From NCBI RefSeq assembly GCF_014695385.1, contig NZ_JACJOD010000031.1:62001-126000 (forward strand): DNA of 64,000 nt, in the 5' to 3' direction. This DNA comes from Trichocoleus sp. FACHB-46 (lineage in GTDB: Bacteria > Cyanobacteriota > Cyanobacteriia > FACHB-46). Below the pieces are notes generated by a model, which was given only the letters and a program-made list of their open reading frames with translations, was not told the DNA's origin and searched no databases. Below are positions 52,521 through 61,300 of the stretch, piece by piece (the first letter of the stretch is position 1; the number at the start of each line of letters is the position of its first letter). The position numbers were made by a program, and so were the translations under genes.

Positions 52521-54824
52521 ATGTCAATGACCGTCGCCCCTGAGCAAATTGAGCGGATTGTTTGGAATCAGCACCATGACCCCTTTGAAGTTTTAGGCCC
52601 TCATGCTGTACAAAGGGATGGCCAAACTGTTTGGGTCGTGCGAGCTTATCTGCCCAATGCAGATGCAGCCTGGGTGATTTTGCCAGAAGAACGGGCAGAG
52701 CATGCGATGCAACCCATTCATCATCCTCATTTCTTTGAATGCACCATTGATACTCCAGAGTTAGCTAATTATCAATTACGCATTCAAGAGGGGGATCATG
52801 AGCGTGTCATCTACGACCCCTATGCCTTTCGTTCTCCTTACCTCACAGACTTCGATCTACATTTGTTTGCTGAAGGTAACCACCATCGCCTTTACGAGAA
52901 ATTAGGGGCACATCTGACAGAAGTCGAAGGGGTCAAAGGCGTTTATTTTGCAGTTTGGGCACCCAACGCTCGTAACGTTTCTGTTCTAGGTGACTTTAAC
53001 CACTGGGATGGCCGTAAGCATCAAATGCGTAAAGGTCCTTCCGGGATTTGGGAACTATTCATTCCAGCCTTGGCAGAGAGCGATCGCTATAAATACGAAA
53101 TTAAAAACCAAGCGGGACATATCTACGAAAAATCTGATCCCTTTGGTTTTCAACAAGAAATTCGGCCTAAAACAGCCTCCATTGTTACTAACTTAGATAA
53201 TTACACCTGGAACGATCAGGATTGGATGGAGCAGCGTCGTCATACAGAACCGCTCACCCAACCTATTTCAGTTTATGAAGTTCATCTAGGTTCCTGGTTA
53301 CATGGCTCCTCTGCTGAACCCGCTCGCTTACCCAATGGGGAAGCGGAGCCTGTCGTTCTCGTTTCCGACCTCAAGCCTGGAGCCCGTTTTCTCACCTACC
53401 GAGAGTTGGCCGATCGCCTCATTCCTTACGTCAAAGAGCTAGGCTTTACCCACATCGAGCTTCTACCGATCGCCGAGCACCCCTTCGATGGGTCTTGGGG
53501 ATATCAAGTCATTGGCTACTACGCCTGTACTTCTCGCTACGGCACCCCTCAAGACTTAATGTATTTCATCGACCAGTGCCACCAAAATGGCATCGGGGTC
53601 ATTGTGGATTGGGTACCTGGTCACTTTCCCAAAGATGGTCATGGTCTAGCCAACTTTGATGGCACTTATCTCTATGAGCATGCTGACCCCCGAAAAGGTG
53701 AGCACAAAGAATGGGGCACCTTAGTTTTCAACTACGGTCGGCATGAAGTCCGGAATTATCTAGTAGCCAATGCCCTATTTTGGTTCGACAAATATCACAT
53801 TGACGGTATTCGAGTAGACGCAGTCGCCTCCATGCTTTACCTCGACTACTGTCGTAATCCAGGAGAATGGCTACCCAACCAATATGGTGGCCGAGAAAAC
53901 ATTGAAGCCGCTGATTTCTTACGGCAAACTAATCACACCATTTTTAGTTATTTTCCTGGTGTGCTCTCCATTGCTGAAGAGTCTACCTCTTGGCCAATGG
54001 TGTCATGGCCTACTTATGTCGGTGGTTTAGGCTTCAACCTCAAGTGGAACATGGGGTGGATGCATGATATGTTGGACTACTTCAACATGGACCCTTGGTT
54101 TCGCCAGTTCCACCAGAACAATCTCACATTCAGCATCATGTATGCCTTCAGCGAGAACTTTATGCTAGCGCTATCTCACGATGAGATCGTGCATGGCAAG
54201 AGTAGCATGATTGGCAAGATGCCAGGAGACGAGTGGCAAAAATTTGCGAATCTGCGATGTCTCTATGCGTACATGTTCACGCATCCCGGCAAGAAGACTC
54301 TATTTATGAGTATGGAGTTTGGCCAATGGAGTGAGTGGAATGTTTGGGCTGATTTGGACTGGCACCTTTTACAACACGACTCGCACCAAAAACTCAAGCA
54401 ATTCCTAGGTGACCTCAATCACCTATATCGAGCTGAACCTGCACTTTATACTCAAGACTTCTCGAATGATGGGTTTGAGTGGATTGATTGTAGCGACAAT
54501 CGTCACAGTGTAGTTTCCTTCATTCGTAAAGGCAAAGACTCTGATGATTTCGTAGTTACTATCTGCAACTTTACACCGCAGCCGCATGCCCACTACCGCA
54601 TTGGGGTTCCTGAAGCAGGATTCTATACAGAGTTATTTAATAGTGATGCCCGCAAGTACGGCGGCAGCAACATGGGTAATCTAGGCGGAAAATGGACAGA
54701 AGAATGGTCTTATCACAATCGCCCCTACTCAATGGATCTATGCCTGCCACCTTTAGGCGTCGTTATTTTGAAGCTCGATCGCCAGAAAACAGAAGCAGCT
54801 ATTCGATCTAGAGAACAATTTTAA
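52521..54824 (+). CDS. glgB: 1,4-alpha-glucan branching enzyme
   Basis: A 767-residue GH13 enzyme that adds alpha-1,6 branches during glycogen synthesis. An N1 domain (about 1-110, IVWNQHHDPFEVLGPH) and a CBM48 domain (about 120-215, GDFNHWDGRKHQM) precede the catalytic barrel. The nucleophile aspartate is in GIRVDAVASMLYLDY, the acid/base glutamate in LSIAEEST and the third residue in LSHDEIVHGK. The length and N-terminal extension match the usual bacterial enzyme. It is alone on the plus strand and converges on the pseudopilin operon across a hairpin. It joins two malQ genes in glucan metabolism. Confidence 0.97.
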   Translation: MSMTVAPEQIERIVWNQHHDPFEVLGPHAVQRDGQTVWVVRAYLPNADAAWVILPEERAEHAMQPIHHPHFFECTIDTPELANYQLRIQEGDHERVIYDPYAFRSPYLTDFDLHLFAEGNHHRLYEKLGAHLTEVEGVKGVYFAVWAPNARNVSVLGDFNHWDGRKHQMRKGPSGIWELFIPALAESDRYKYEIKNQAGHIYEKSDPFGFQQEIRPKTASIVTNLDNYTWNDQDWMEQRRHTEPLTQPISVYEVHLGSWLHGSSAEPARLPNGEAEPVVLVSDLKPGARFLTYRELADRLIPYVKELGFTHIELLPIAEHPFDGSWGYQVIGYYACTSRYGTPQDLMYFIDQCHQNGIGVIVDWVPGHFPKDGHGLANFDGTYLYEHADPRKGEHKEWGTLVFNYGRHEVRNYLVANALFWFDKYHIDGIRVDAVASMLYLDYCRNPGEWLPNQYGGRENIEAADFLRQTNHTIFSYFPGVLSIAEESTSWPMVSWPTYVGGLGFNLKWNMGWMHDMLDYFNMDPWFRQFHQNNLTFSIMYAFSENFMLALSHDEIVHGKSSMIGKMPGDEWQKFANLRCLYAYMFTHPGKKTLFMSMEFGQWSEWNVWADLDWHLLQHDSHQKLKQFLGDLNHLYRAEPALYTQDFSNDGFEWIDCSDNRHSVVSFIRKGKDSDDFVVTICNFTPQPHAHYRIGVPEAGFYTELFNSDARKYGGSNMGNLGGKWTEEWSYHNRPYSMDLCLPPLGVVILKLDRQKTEAAIRSREQF

Positions 54825-54854
54825 CTAATCTCTAACTGTGCAAAACTAAATTCA

Positions 54855-54898
54855 TAACGCTTGTAGGATAGCTGCTTTTGCTACTCTTACGAGCGTTA
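54855..54898. terminator. Bidirectional hairpin between glgB and the pseudopilin operon
   Basis: TAACGCTTGTA (54855-54865) pairs with TACGAGCGTTA (54888-54898) along 11 bp with one G-U pair; TAGC/GCTA (54869-54872, 54880-54883) can pair inside the loop. It lies 30 bp after glgB and 12 bp beyond the last pseudopilin stop, between convergent genes. Confidence 0.6.
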
Positions 54899-54909
54899 GA
54901 GCCCCAACC

Positions 54910-55491
54910 TCAGTAGCAAAATTTTCCATCCTGCTGAGTTGGACGCTCTTTAGCAGTCCGTATTGCTCCAATTAACGTAGAAGTAATAACGCAGCGCTTT
55001 GCTTTACCACCTTGGCGTAAAACGAGAGTCAGCCGTCCTAGCTGTCCGTTCACATGCCCTCTGTAGTTAAACTGGATCCGCCAAACTCCACCAGATTCAA
55101 GAAAAGTAGTTTCATTCGCGTCGATGCTCACCCTAGAATCGAAGTTGCGCCAAGATAAGGTGTTGGTATTGACATTTCTAGGGTGAACAACCCATTGACC
55201 AGTACCATTGTGTTCACGAAAACTCACTTGCCAAGTGGCTTTGTTTTGTTTAGCACTGCGCTTGGCATCGTGAAGTGAGCGTTGAACTTGGTCTTGAGTA
55301 GCAATAAGACTTTGATTATTAATGAAAGCTAACCAACTGGGTGCAGCGATCGCGCTCACAATGCCGATCATTGCTACAGTAACTAAAAGTTCTAAAACCG
55401 TGAAACCTTTGGTAGAGGGCTTTTGAGGCTTGGAGTAAAGCTGACGATAAAAGCCTTTGATCTTCACAAAAAAGCACCCTGATAATGTCAT
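54910..55491 (-). CDS. GspH/FimT-like pseudopilin, second copy
   Basis: A 193-residue prepilin-like protein. The cleavage motif is GFTVLELLVTVAMIG (about residues 28-42) with Glu at position +5, followed by a hydrophobic helix and SAIAAPSWLAFINNQ. The C-terminal globular part (SWRNFDSRV, GGVWRIQFNYRGHVNG, RCVITSTLIGAIRTA) is the GspH/FimT type. It is paralogous to the gene just upstream. The ATG at 55491 has no ribosome-binding site and abuts a hairpin; a GTG at 55465-55467, preceded by AGGGTG, may be the real start. It is the last gene of the hps-like operon. Confidence 0.82.
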   Translation of the reverse strand: MTLSGCFFVKIKGFYRQLYSKPQKPSTKGFTVLELLVTVAMIGIVSAIAAPSWLAFINNQSLIATQDQVQRSLHDAKRSAKQNKATWQVSFREHNGTGQWVVHPRNVNTNTLSWRNFDSRVSIDANETTFLESGGVWRIQFNYRGHVNGQLGRLTLVLRQGGKAKRCVITSTLIGAIRTAKERPTQQDGKFCY

Positions 55492-55492
55492 T

Positions 55493-55510
55493 CAGGTTAT
55501 TTGTAACCTG
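55493..55510 (-). promoter_or_regulatory. Hairpin directly upstream of the last pseudopilin gene
   Basis: CAGGTTA (55493-55499) and TAACCTG (55504-55510) form a perfect 7-bp stem with a 4-nt loop, one base upstream of the ATG at 55491 on the minus strand. In the mRNA it would cover the usual ribosome-binding position, so it may lower translation or mark a processing site; alternatively, the true start lies downstream at the GTG. Confidence 0.45.
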
Positions 55511-55613
55511 TTTTCAGGATGCCCAAAAGTATATGAGATCTACAAAAATAGAACAACTTAAATGCTAACGTCTTAAGCTCAAAATCTAATAAATTAAAAC
55601 CTAGAAAAACCTT

Positions 55614-56300
55614 TTAAGAACCAGGATAACAACCCTTTTCAGTAGAAGAATTATAATTATCTTTTTCGGCTTGTATTGTCCCTAAAATCGTTTTTATAGT
55701 AACGCAACGCTTCGTACCACTGACAGGTTGTGTCAAATCATCACGTCGAGGAATAGCAACAGCAATTTGCAAGCCTGTTTCAGCATCACGAGGAAGGACA
55801 CCTCGGTAATCAAACGTGATAACACCAGTAGGGTTTATAGTAGCAGCAGAAGCAACTTTTTTATTTTCAGATTGAAGATTAGTGTAGACAAGAAGTTGGC
55901 CTGGTTTAATGTTGTCAGAGCTGAGAAGGTTTTGCCAACCTTTACTAATGTCGGGTGTAGCTGCAGGAGCAACAGCGTATTGCGGCACTCGGTTTTGATT
56001 GCGAAAGCTGACGCTGTAGCTTCTCTTTTGGCGTTTAGCTTCGCGCTGAGCTTCTTGTAAAGCACCTATCACTCGATCTTGAGCAGCAGTTACGCGCTGA
56101 CGATTTACAAACGTCAGCCAACCAGGAGCAGCGATCGCGGCCAACGCCCCAATCATGATCACTACTACCAGCATTTCTATGAGAGTGAATCCAGAAATTT
56201 TTGAAGTTTTTGCGCACGATAAATATTTCAAAGCAAGCTTTTCAAAGCTAACCTTCCTAGGAGATACTTGCTGGTCTGGCTGCGATAATAAACTCTTCAT
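55614..56300 (-). CDS. GspH/FimT-like pseudopilin, first copy
   Basis: A 228-residue prepilin-like protein with a long leader (about 36 residues) before the cleavage site GFTLIEMLVVVIMIG. AAIAAPGWLTFVNRQRV and RVIGALQEAQREAKRQKRSY follow, the GspH/FimT pattern, and the tail has RCVTIKTILGTIQAEK with a terminal cysteine region (GCYPG). Minor pilins of this type prime type IV pilus or type II-like pseudopilus assembly. It shares the AP-WL-F-N motif and the RCV segment with the next gene, so the two are duplicates. It lies 48 bp after the HpsC-like gene. Confidence 0.82.
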   Translation of the reverse strand: MKSLLSQPDQQVSPRKVSFEKLALKYLSCAKTSKISGFTLIEMLVVVIMIGALAAIAAPGWLTFVNRQRVTAAQDRVIGALQEAQREAKRQKRSYSVSFRNQNRVPQYAVAPAATPDISKGWQNLLSSDNIKPGQLLVYTNLQSENKKVASAATINPTGVITFDYRGVLPRDAETGLQIAVAIPRRDDLTQPVSGTKRCVTIKTILGTIQAEKDNYNSSTEKGCYPGS

Positions 56301-56348
56301 AATAATGTCTATACAGAGTGGTGACTAGCAGAAGGAGGAGAGCAAAGC

Positions 56349-57488
56349 TTACTGGTCAGTGTTACCAAAGAAGCCGCGTCCAAAGATCCGTACTTCACTA
56401 GATGGTAAGTAGATTAGATTATTCTGGTTAGCCACACGTCTGCTGGGGTCTTGAATCAGACGCGCCAACGCATTGCCCCGCAAATACAGCAATACTGACG
56501 AGGTTGTAGAATTGACGCAAGCGTAGAAACTGCTCGTTTTGGCAGAGGTAGCAGTCTCAAAGTTAGCAGGAATTCTCTGCGCACCGGGTTGTGTAGCAAC
56601 AGTCAAATCACCACCCAAAGCCCCTCTATTTGGCGCTCTACAATCTAGAATCCCTTGAGTAGGATCAGTACTGATCGAGTGAAGTGGAGCTATAGCAGTA
56701 CTGTCGTATCGGGTGTCATCAATATAGTCCACCAAGGTTTGCAAGTTGTTTCTGTCGTAAGACTGAGTTGCAACTGATGTATAGCGAGTGGGAGCAGTTC
56801 CTGATTTCCACTTGTTCATAGCTGCGGGTATCGTATCCGCAGAGGCTAAATCGAAGGGAACAAATCCTGAATCTGGATTAATTGCAAAACCTGTATTACC
56901 ATTTGTCGGAATTCCGTCTCGAATTTCAAATCTGGCAATACGTGAGGCATTGGACCAAATACTATCAGCAGGGTTTTTAACTAAGTAGTAGGCAACAAGG
57001 GAATAAACGTAAGCATCATTGTCACCTGTTACGGAACCTACTCTCACCCTACCGGTCCCAACCTCATTCACCTCATCCGTTCTATTAAAAAATGTTCGTT
57101 TCCAAAATACTAAGACAGGCTCACAAGTTGCAGCGCTATTGCAACCCGTCACTGGTTTAACTGGGGGAATTTGATTACGAATCGGCGTTTGAGTTGTAAC
57201 GTTAGGATCGCCATTCAAGCCATAAGCGTCGTAAACATATACAGCTTCTTGTAGATCTTGCACCATGTACTCTAAAGCTGCCTGAACCTCTTGCTCAGAA
57301 TTGGATTTAGCTCGCTCTTTCCGCTCAGAAGTCATGATGTTGACCAGGAAAGCTAGTAATGAGCTAATGACAATTCCAGAAATAATTACGGCAACTAAAA
57401 GCTCAATCAGAGTAAAGCCAGTGGTTTTAGATTTTGGCTTTAAACTCTGCTGTTGACTGCTGGCTAGAAATTTGAAGATGTTAAACAA
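56349..57488 (-). CDS. hpsC: HpsC-like pseudopilin
   Basis: A 379-residue prepilin-like protein. The cleavage motif is GFTLIELLVAVIISGIVISS (about residues 24-43), then a long helix (EQEVQAALEYMVQDLQEAVY) and a large globular domain. This PilW/GspJ-like layout and its place between the HpsB-like and GspH-like genes match the hps locus of Nostoc, in which HpsC is needed for hormogonium polysaccharide secretion. The start is TTG at 57486-57488, supported by AGAGGA seven nt upstream; no ATG is available before the cleavage motif. The symbol is inferred from order and family. Confidence 0.82.
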   Translation of the reverse strand: MFNIFKFLASSQQQSLKPKSKTTGFTLIELLVAVIISGIVISSLLAFLVNIMTSERKERAKSNSEQEVQAALEYMVQDLQEAVYVYDAYGLNGDPNVTTQTPIRNQIPPVKPVTGCNSAATCEPVLVFWKRTFFNRTDEVNEVGTGRVRVGSVTGDNDAYVYSLVAYYLVKNPADSIWSNASRIARFEIRDGIPTNGNTGFAINPDSGFVPFDLASADTIPAAMNKWKSGTAPTRYTSVATQSYDRNNLQTLVDYIDDTRYDSTAIAPLHSISTDPTQGILDCRAPNRGALGGDLTVATQPGAQRIPANFETATSAKTSSFYACVNSTTSSVLLYLRGNALARLIQDPSRRVANQNNLIYLPSSEVRIFGRGFFGNTDQ

Positions 57489-57575
57489 AATGCAGTCCTC
57501 TGTCTCTTTTAGGTTTCGTGAGGTTCGTACAGGTGAGTTTGGTGCTAAGAATCGTGAATCTAAACCCAGAAGTGC

Positions 57576-58268
57576 TTAGTAAAGGTTGGTAGGAACCCTT
57601 TGTTGAATATTGCTGCTAGTGCTCCGAGTACCAATGTCAGTTTTTAGTACGATAAGAGGTCGATTACGGAACCCTCCCCCTTTAGCGGTTGCACCTGTAA
57701 ATAGGTTTGCTACAGGAGTAGTGTTCGGGGTGCCAGAACCACCTCTAAAAACATCCGCATCTCCTCGGTAAACCCTGATTAATAGACCATAGCCTTCTCG
57801 TCTAGCTGCTTCCCCTCTAGCAACTGCATCAGTATTGGTGTCTGCGCTGGTGCGAGTGCGGATTGCCTGGATCACAAAGTCTTGAGGATCTGTGAAACTA
57901 ATATTACCGTTGGCATTAATTAATGTTCCCTGATCAGAATCAGTAAGAAGCGCTGCTGTAGGCGGCGCGAGGCAAGGATCGCCACTGTCAGGCAAGGTAT
58001 CAGTTGCACAGCGAGCTTTATCGGGTGGGCTAATGGCACCGGAGCGCAAGCTGTCGATATATCCTTGTCCTGCTTGAGTGGCTAGCTCAACTTGCCTAGC
58101 TCTGACCCTGGAAGCCACAGAGATGGCCATTGGTGGGGCGATCGCGATCAACAGCACTGTTAATACAACGATCGCCATTAAGGACTCAATGATCGTAAAA
58201 CCTGAATCGGGTTTAGAGGATGGAGATTTTAGCCGTCCTGAAAGATAGGTTTGAACGTGTTTCATCAT
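57576..58268 (-). CDS. hpsB: HpsB-like pseudopilin
   Basis: A 230-residue prepilin-like protein. The cleavage motif is GFTIIESLMAIVVLTVLLIA (about residues 23-42), with Glu +5, followed by IAPPMAISVASRVRARQVEL, then a globular part with paired cysteines (ARCATDTLPDSGDPC). It resembles the PilV/GspI-like pseudopilins of hps loci. It starts 36 bp after the hpsA-like stop with GGTGG ahead of a double ATG, so co-transcription is very likely. The symbol rests on the neighbouring HpsA-like gene. Confidence 0.82.
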   Translation of the reverse strand: MMKHVQTYLSGRLKSPSSKPDSGFTIIESLMAIVVLTVLLIAIAPPMAISVASRVRARQVELATQAGQGYIDSLRSGAISPPDKARCATDTLPDSGDPCLAPPTAALLTDSDQGTLINANGNISFTDPQDFVIQAIRTRTSADTNTDAVARGEAARREGYGLLIRVYRGDADVFRGGSGTPNTTPVANLFTGATAKGGGFRNRPLIVLKTDIGTRSTSSNIQQRVPTNLY

Positions 58269-58304
58269 AGTCCACCACCAGAGCTAGGGTTGTTGAGTTA
58301 AAGA

Positions 58305-61300
58305 TTAACGGTTGTAATCTGCGTTGGTAGCAGTACAAGCAGGCCGATAGGGGTTATTGGTCTGCAAGGCAGGAACAAATTGTGTACCAGTAGGAGCCAC
58401 CCCAGATTGGCGGGCTTGAGCATTGCTGAGATCTTGAGGTTGGGCTGCACACAACAGCGTTTGTACCCAAGCGTCACTGCGATCGACCTGCCTAAAGAAC
58501 TCGTCTCGAGTACCTGTAGGTGCAGTGAATCGCTGAGCAAACAAGTCGGGCAACTGAGTCAGCAAGGCTACATCGAAACCCCATTCTCGAGTTGGTGGCT
58601 CGTAGTAAGGATGTTTGCCCCAGCTGGTGCTCCCAATCTCCCCGTTATCGGTTCTGTAGGCCTGCCGATAATCAGCCCCGAACAGACTAACGCCTGTCGC
58701 AGTTTGGGGATCACTAGACTCAACAAACCCAGCGGCTGTAGATACTACCACAGGTTGGAACGGTGCAGTTGCGTAAGCGCTTCGCTTAATCTGAATAAAA
58801 GAACCAGCGATTCTAGCTTTGACCCTAGTCCAATTTTCTAGGAAGCGTGGGAAGTTATGTAAACCCCCGCCACCTTCAATCCAAGAGTTAGTTGTATCAG
58901 CAATATTGGCTACCCGTGCTGGAGAGTCACCCGCTGCAATTACCAAATTGAAGTTATTGGTTGTAGCTCTTTGCTGCCAGCGAGTGTTGTTGCTAACAAC
59001 GTTGTTATTAGTGATGGAGCTTAGATCATTGGTGTCTGTAGGGCCACCAGTGGTAACTTGAGTCTGAAGAACAGGCGTGACTAAGGGCTGTCCATCAGCA
59101 GTAACCGCTGTAATCGAAGCGCTAGCCGGAATACTTTGACTGTTATTGACGAAGCCCAGCAAACGACCGCCGAAGATTTTCGTATTAGCACCTACCTTCA
59201 CGTCTGTTTTACCAAGAAAATTGCCTGCTAGCGTATGCGGGGTTCCTACCGCATCCGCAAACGTCACAGAACCGTTAGAAATCCAGAAGACATTGTTAGG
59301 ACTGACTCCATTTAGAATCAAGGTTACGCCAGGATCACCATCCCTACCAAAGTTAACAGCAGCACCACCTTGAAAAACGAATATGGAATCAGAATTACCT
59401 TCTAAAGTAATGGTTTGTCCACCATTAATCGTTGGGTTGCCATTAGGCAAAGTATAAACGTTGACATCACGGGATGCAGTCAAGGTTTGAGTGTTGCCGG
59501 TCAAAGTTCCAAGGGATGGCGTTAACCCTGCTAGTGCATCCCTAGCCGCTTCGATTTTGGTAAGGTCTGGAGTAGCACAGGTGCCACTTAAGCCAGTAAC
59601 TTGATACTTGTTCGACTCACCTGAATTTTTAACGCAGACAGTAAAGTCAGAAGGATCTGTGGTACCTGGCCCATTGAGACTAGGCACAGTTGGAATCTCA
59701 GGAGTATCTGGCAGAATCAGCTTTTCGCCGCCTTTGTCGGGGGGTAGGTAGTACAGGGGCTGATTTGTAGCGTAAGTCCGGTTGGGGGCATAGCCAGGTT
59801 GGCCATAGCCTACGTTAGCTGCGGTGTTGACGTTTTTAACACCTGCAAACCACAATGTGTTTTCTTGTGTGCGGGGAGGAGCACTAGCGTAAGTAGTGTA
59901 AGGAAATCTAGCGATCGCGCCAGCAGTGCTAATTCCAATAGGAATTGCAGTTGCCTCACTCTTTGGGCCCGATATCATTGGCGTAAATTCAAGCGCCCCA
60001 TAGATATTGCGGGCAAAAGCAATACGACGAGCATACTGACGAAATTCGGGTATGGCGGGTTGAGAGGTTGTACCTGCTGCGTGCACTGTATCTAGCACAT
60101 TTGTACCAATACTCAGGGGAGCTCCAGTTGCAGCAGCAGGAGTAGCTTTTAAGCCAAGATCAGCAGGAGTATTGGTTTTGGGAGGTCTTACCCACCAATC
60201 CGTCGGTCCACAAGACGAGACAGGCACCTTAACGCACATCTCCATGAGGTACTCATGCGTATTGACCCGACGCTGAATTGGAGTGACGAAGTTGTTGAAG
60301 TAAGAGCTAGGACGATAAGTTGTTGGTGGGGTGTCAGGATTACCTCTGTAGTCTGCATCCGTAAAGGCGCGACTGGTGACAAAGTTGTTATCGAAGAAAC
60401 CATTTTGTCTGCGCTTCTTCACTGTGGCCCAGTTATCTTGATTATTATTGCGGAGATCGTAGTCACCATCAGCCCGGTAGCCCAACGCAAAACTATCAGA
60501 CAACAGAGAAACAGCATCAGAAATTACAGAAGCAGGCCGCCAGAAATCTCCTGTGCCACAATTGAGGCCCGGAGTGCCAGGACGGCAAGCGAACTCACGA
60601 TCGAGTGTTGCGCGGGTGTTATAGAAATAGTCTGCGGTCCAGTTAGCTCGAGTAGCTAGCTGTTGGGTAAACTCCTCGCGGTCGTGTAGATTAAACCCTT
60701 TAAGGGCAGCTGTGGTTCCTCTTAGGGTATCTGCCTGAACATAAACAGGTAGATTAGTTGCTAAGATGAGACCTTTCTCTTCAGCCCGATAGGTATTGTC
60801 GTCTGTCCGATTTAGCCTGCTGCCATTGACCAGCATGATGCCACTGGGACGACGAGCTGGATCGAGCCTATAATCCACTGGGCTGAGAAGCTGCTGTGTG
60901 GCTTGCCGCTGTTCATCTGTCAGCCCTGCTGTTGTGGGCAGAGGCTCACTCAAGTCTGGGGTAGCATCATCGCGAGTGGCATAGATAATACCGCTATTGG
61001 GTAGCACGTATTCTCCCTGCATCCCTAACGCCGCTGAGAATAGCCCCCCCGCGATCGGTTGCCTGCGAATTCTATTTAGATCGATGACAGTAGTACGGAC
61101 TTCCAGGGGCTGCCGATCTTCTATCGCTAGGTCAGAGCGAGTTGTCAGCAGTTCCGTAATTCCTGCCTTACTTGAAGTAGTAGCACTAACAGTAGCAGGC
61201 GCAAGAGCCGTAACTTGAATTGTTCCACCAGGATTGCCAACGTTAGGAGTAACTGCAGTTACAGTACCCTTAACGACGTTGAGCAATGTCTCATTGGCAC

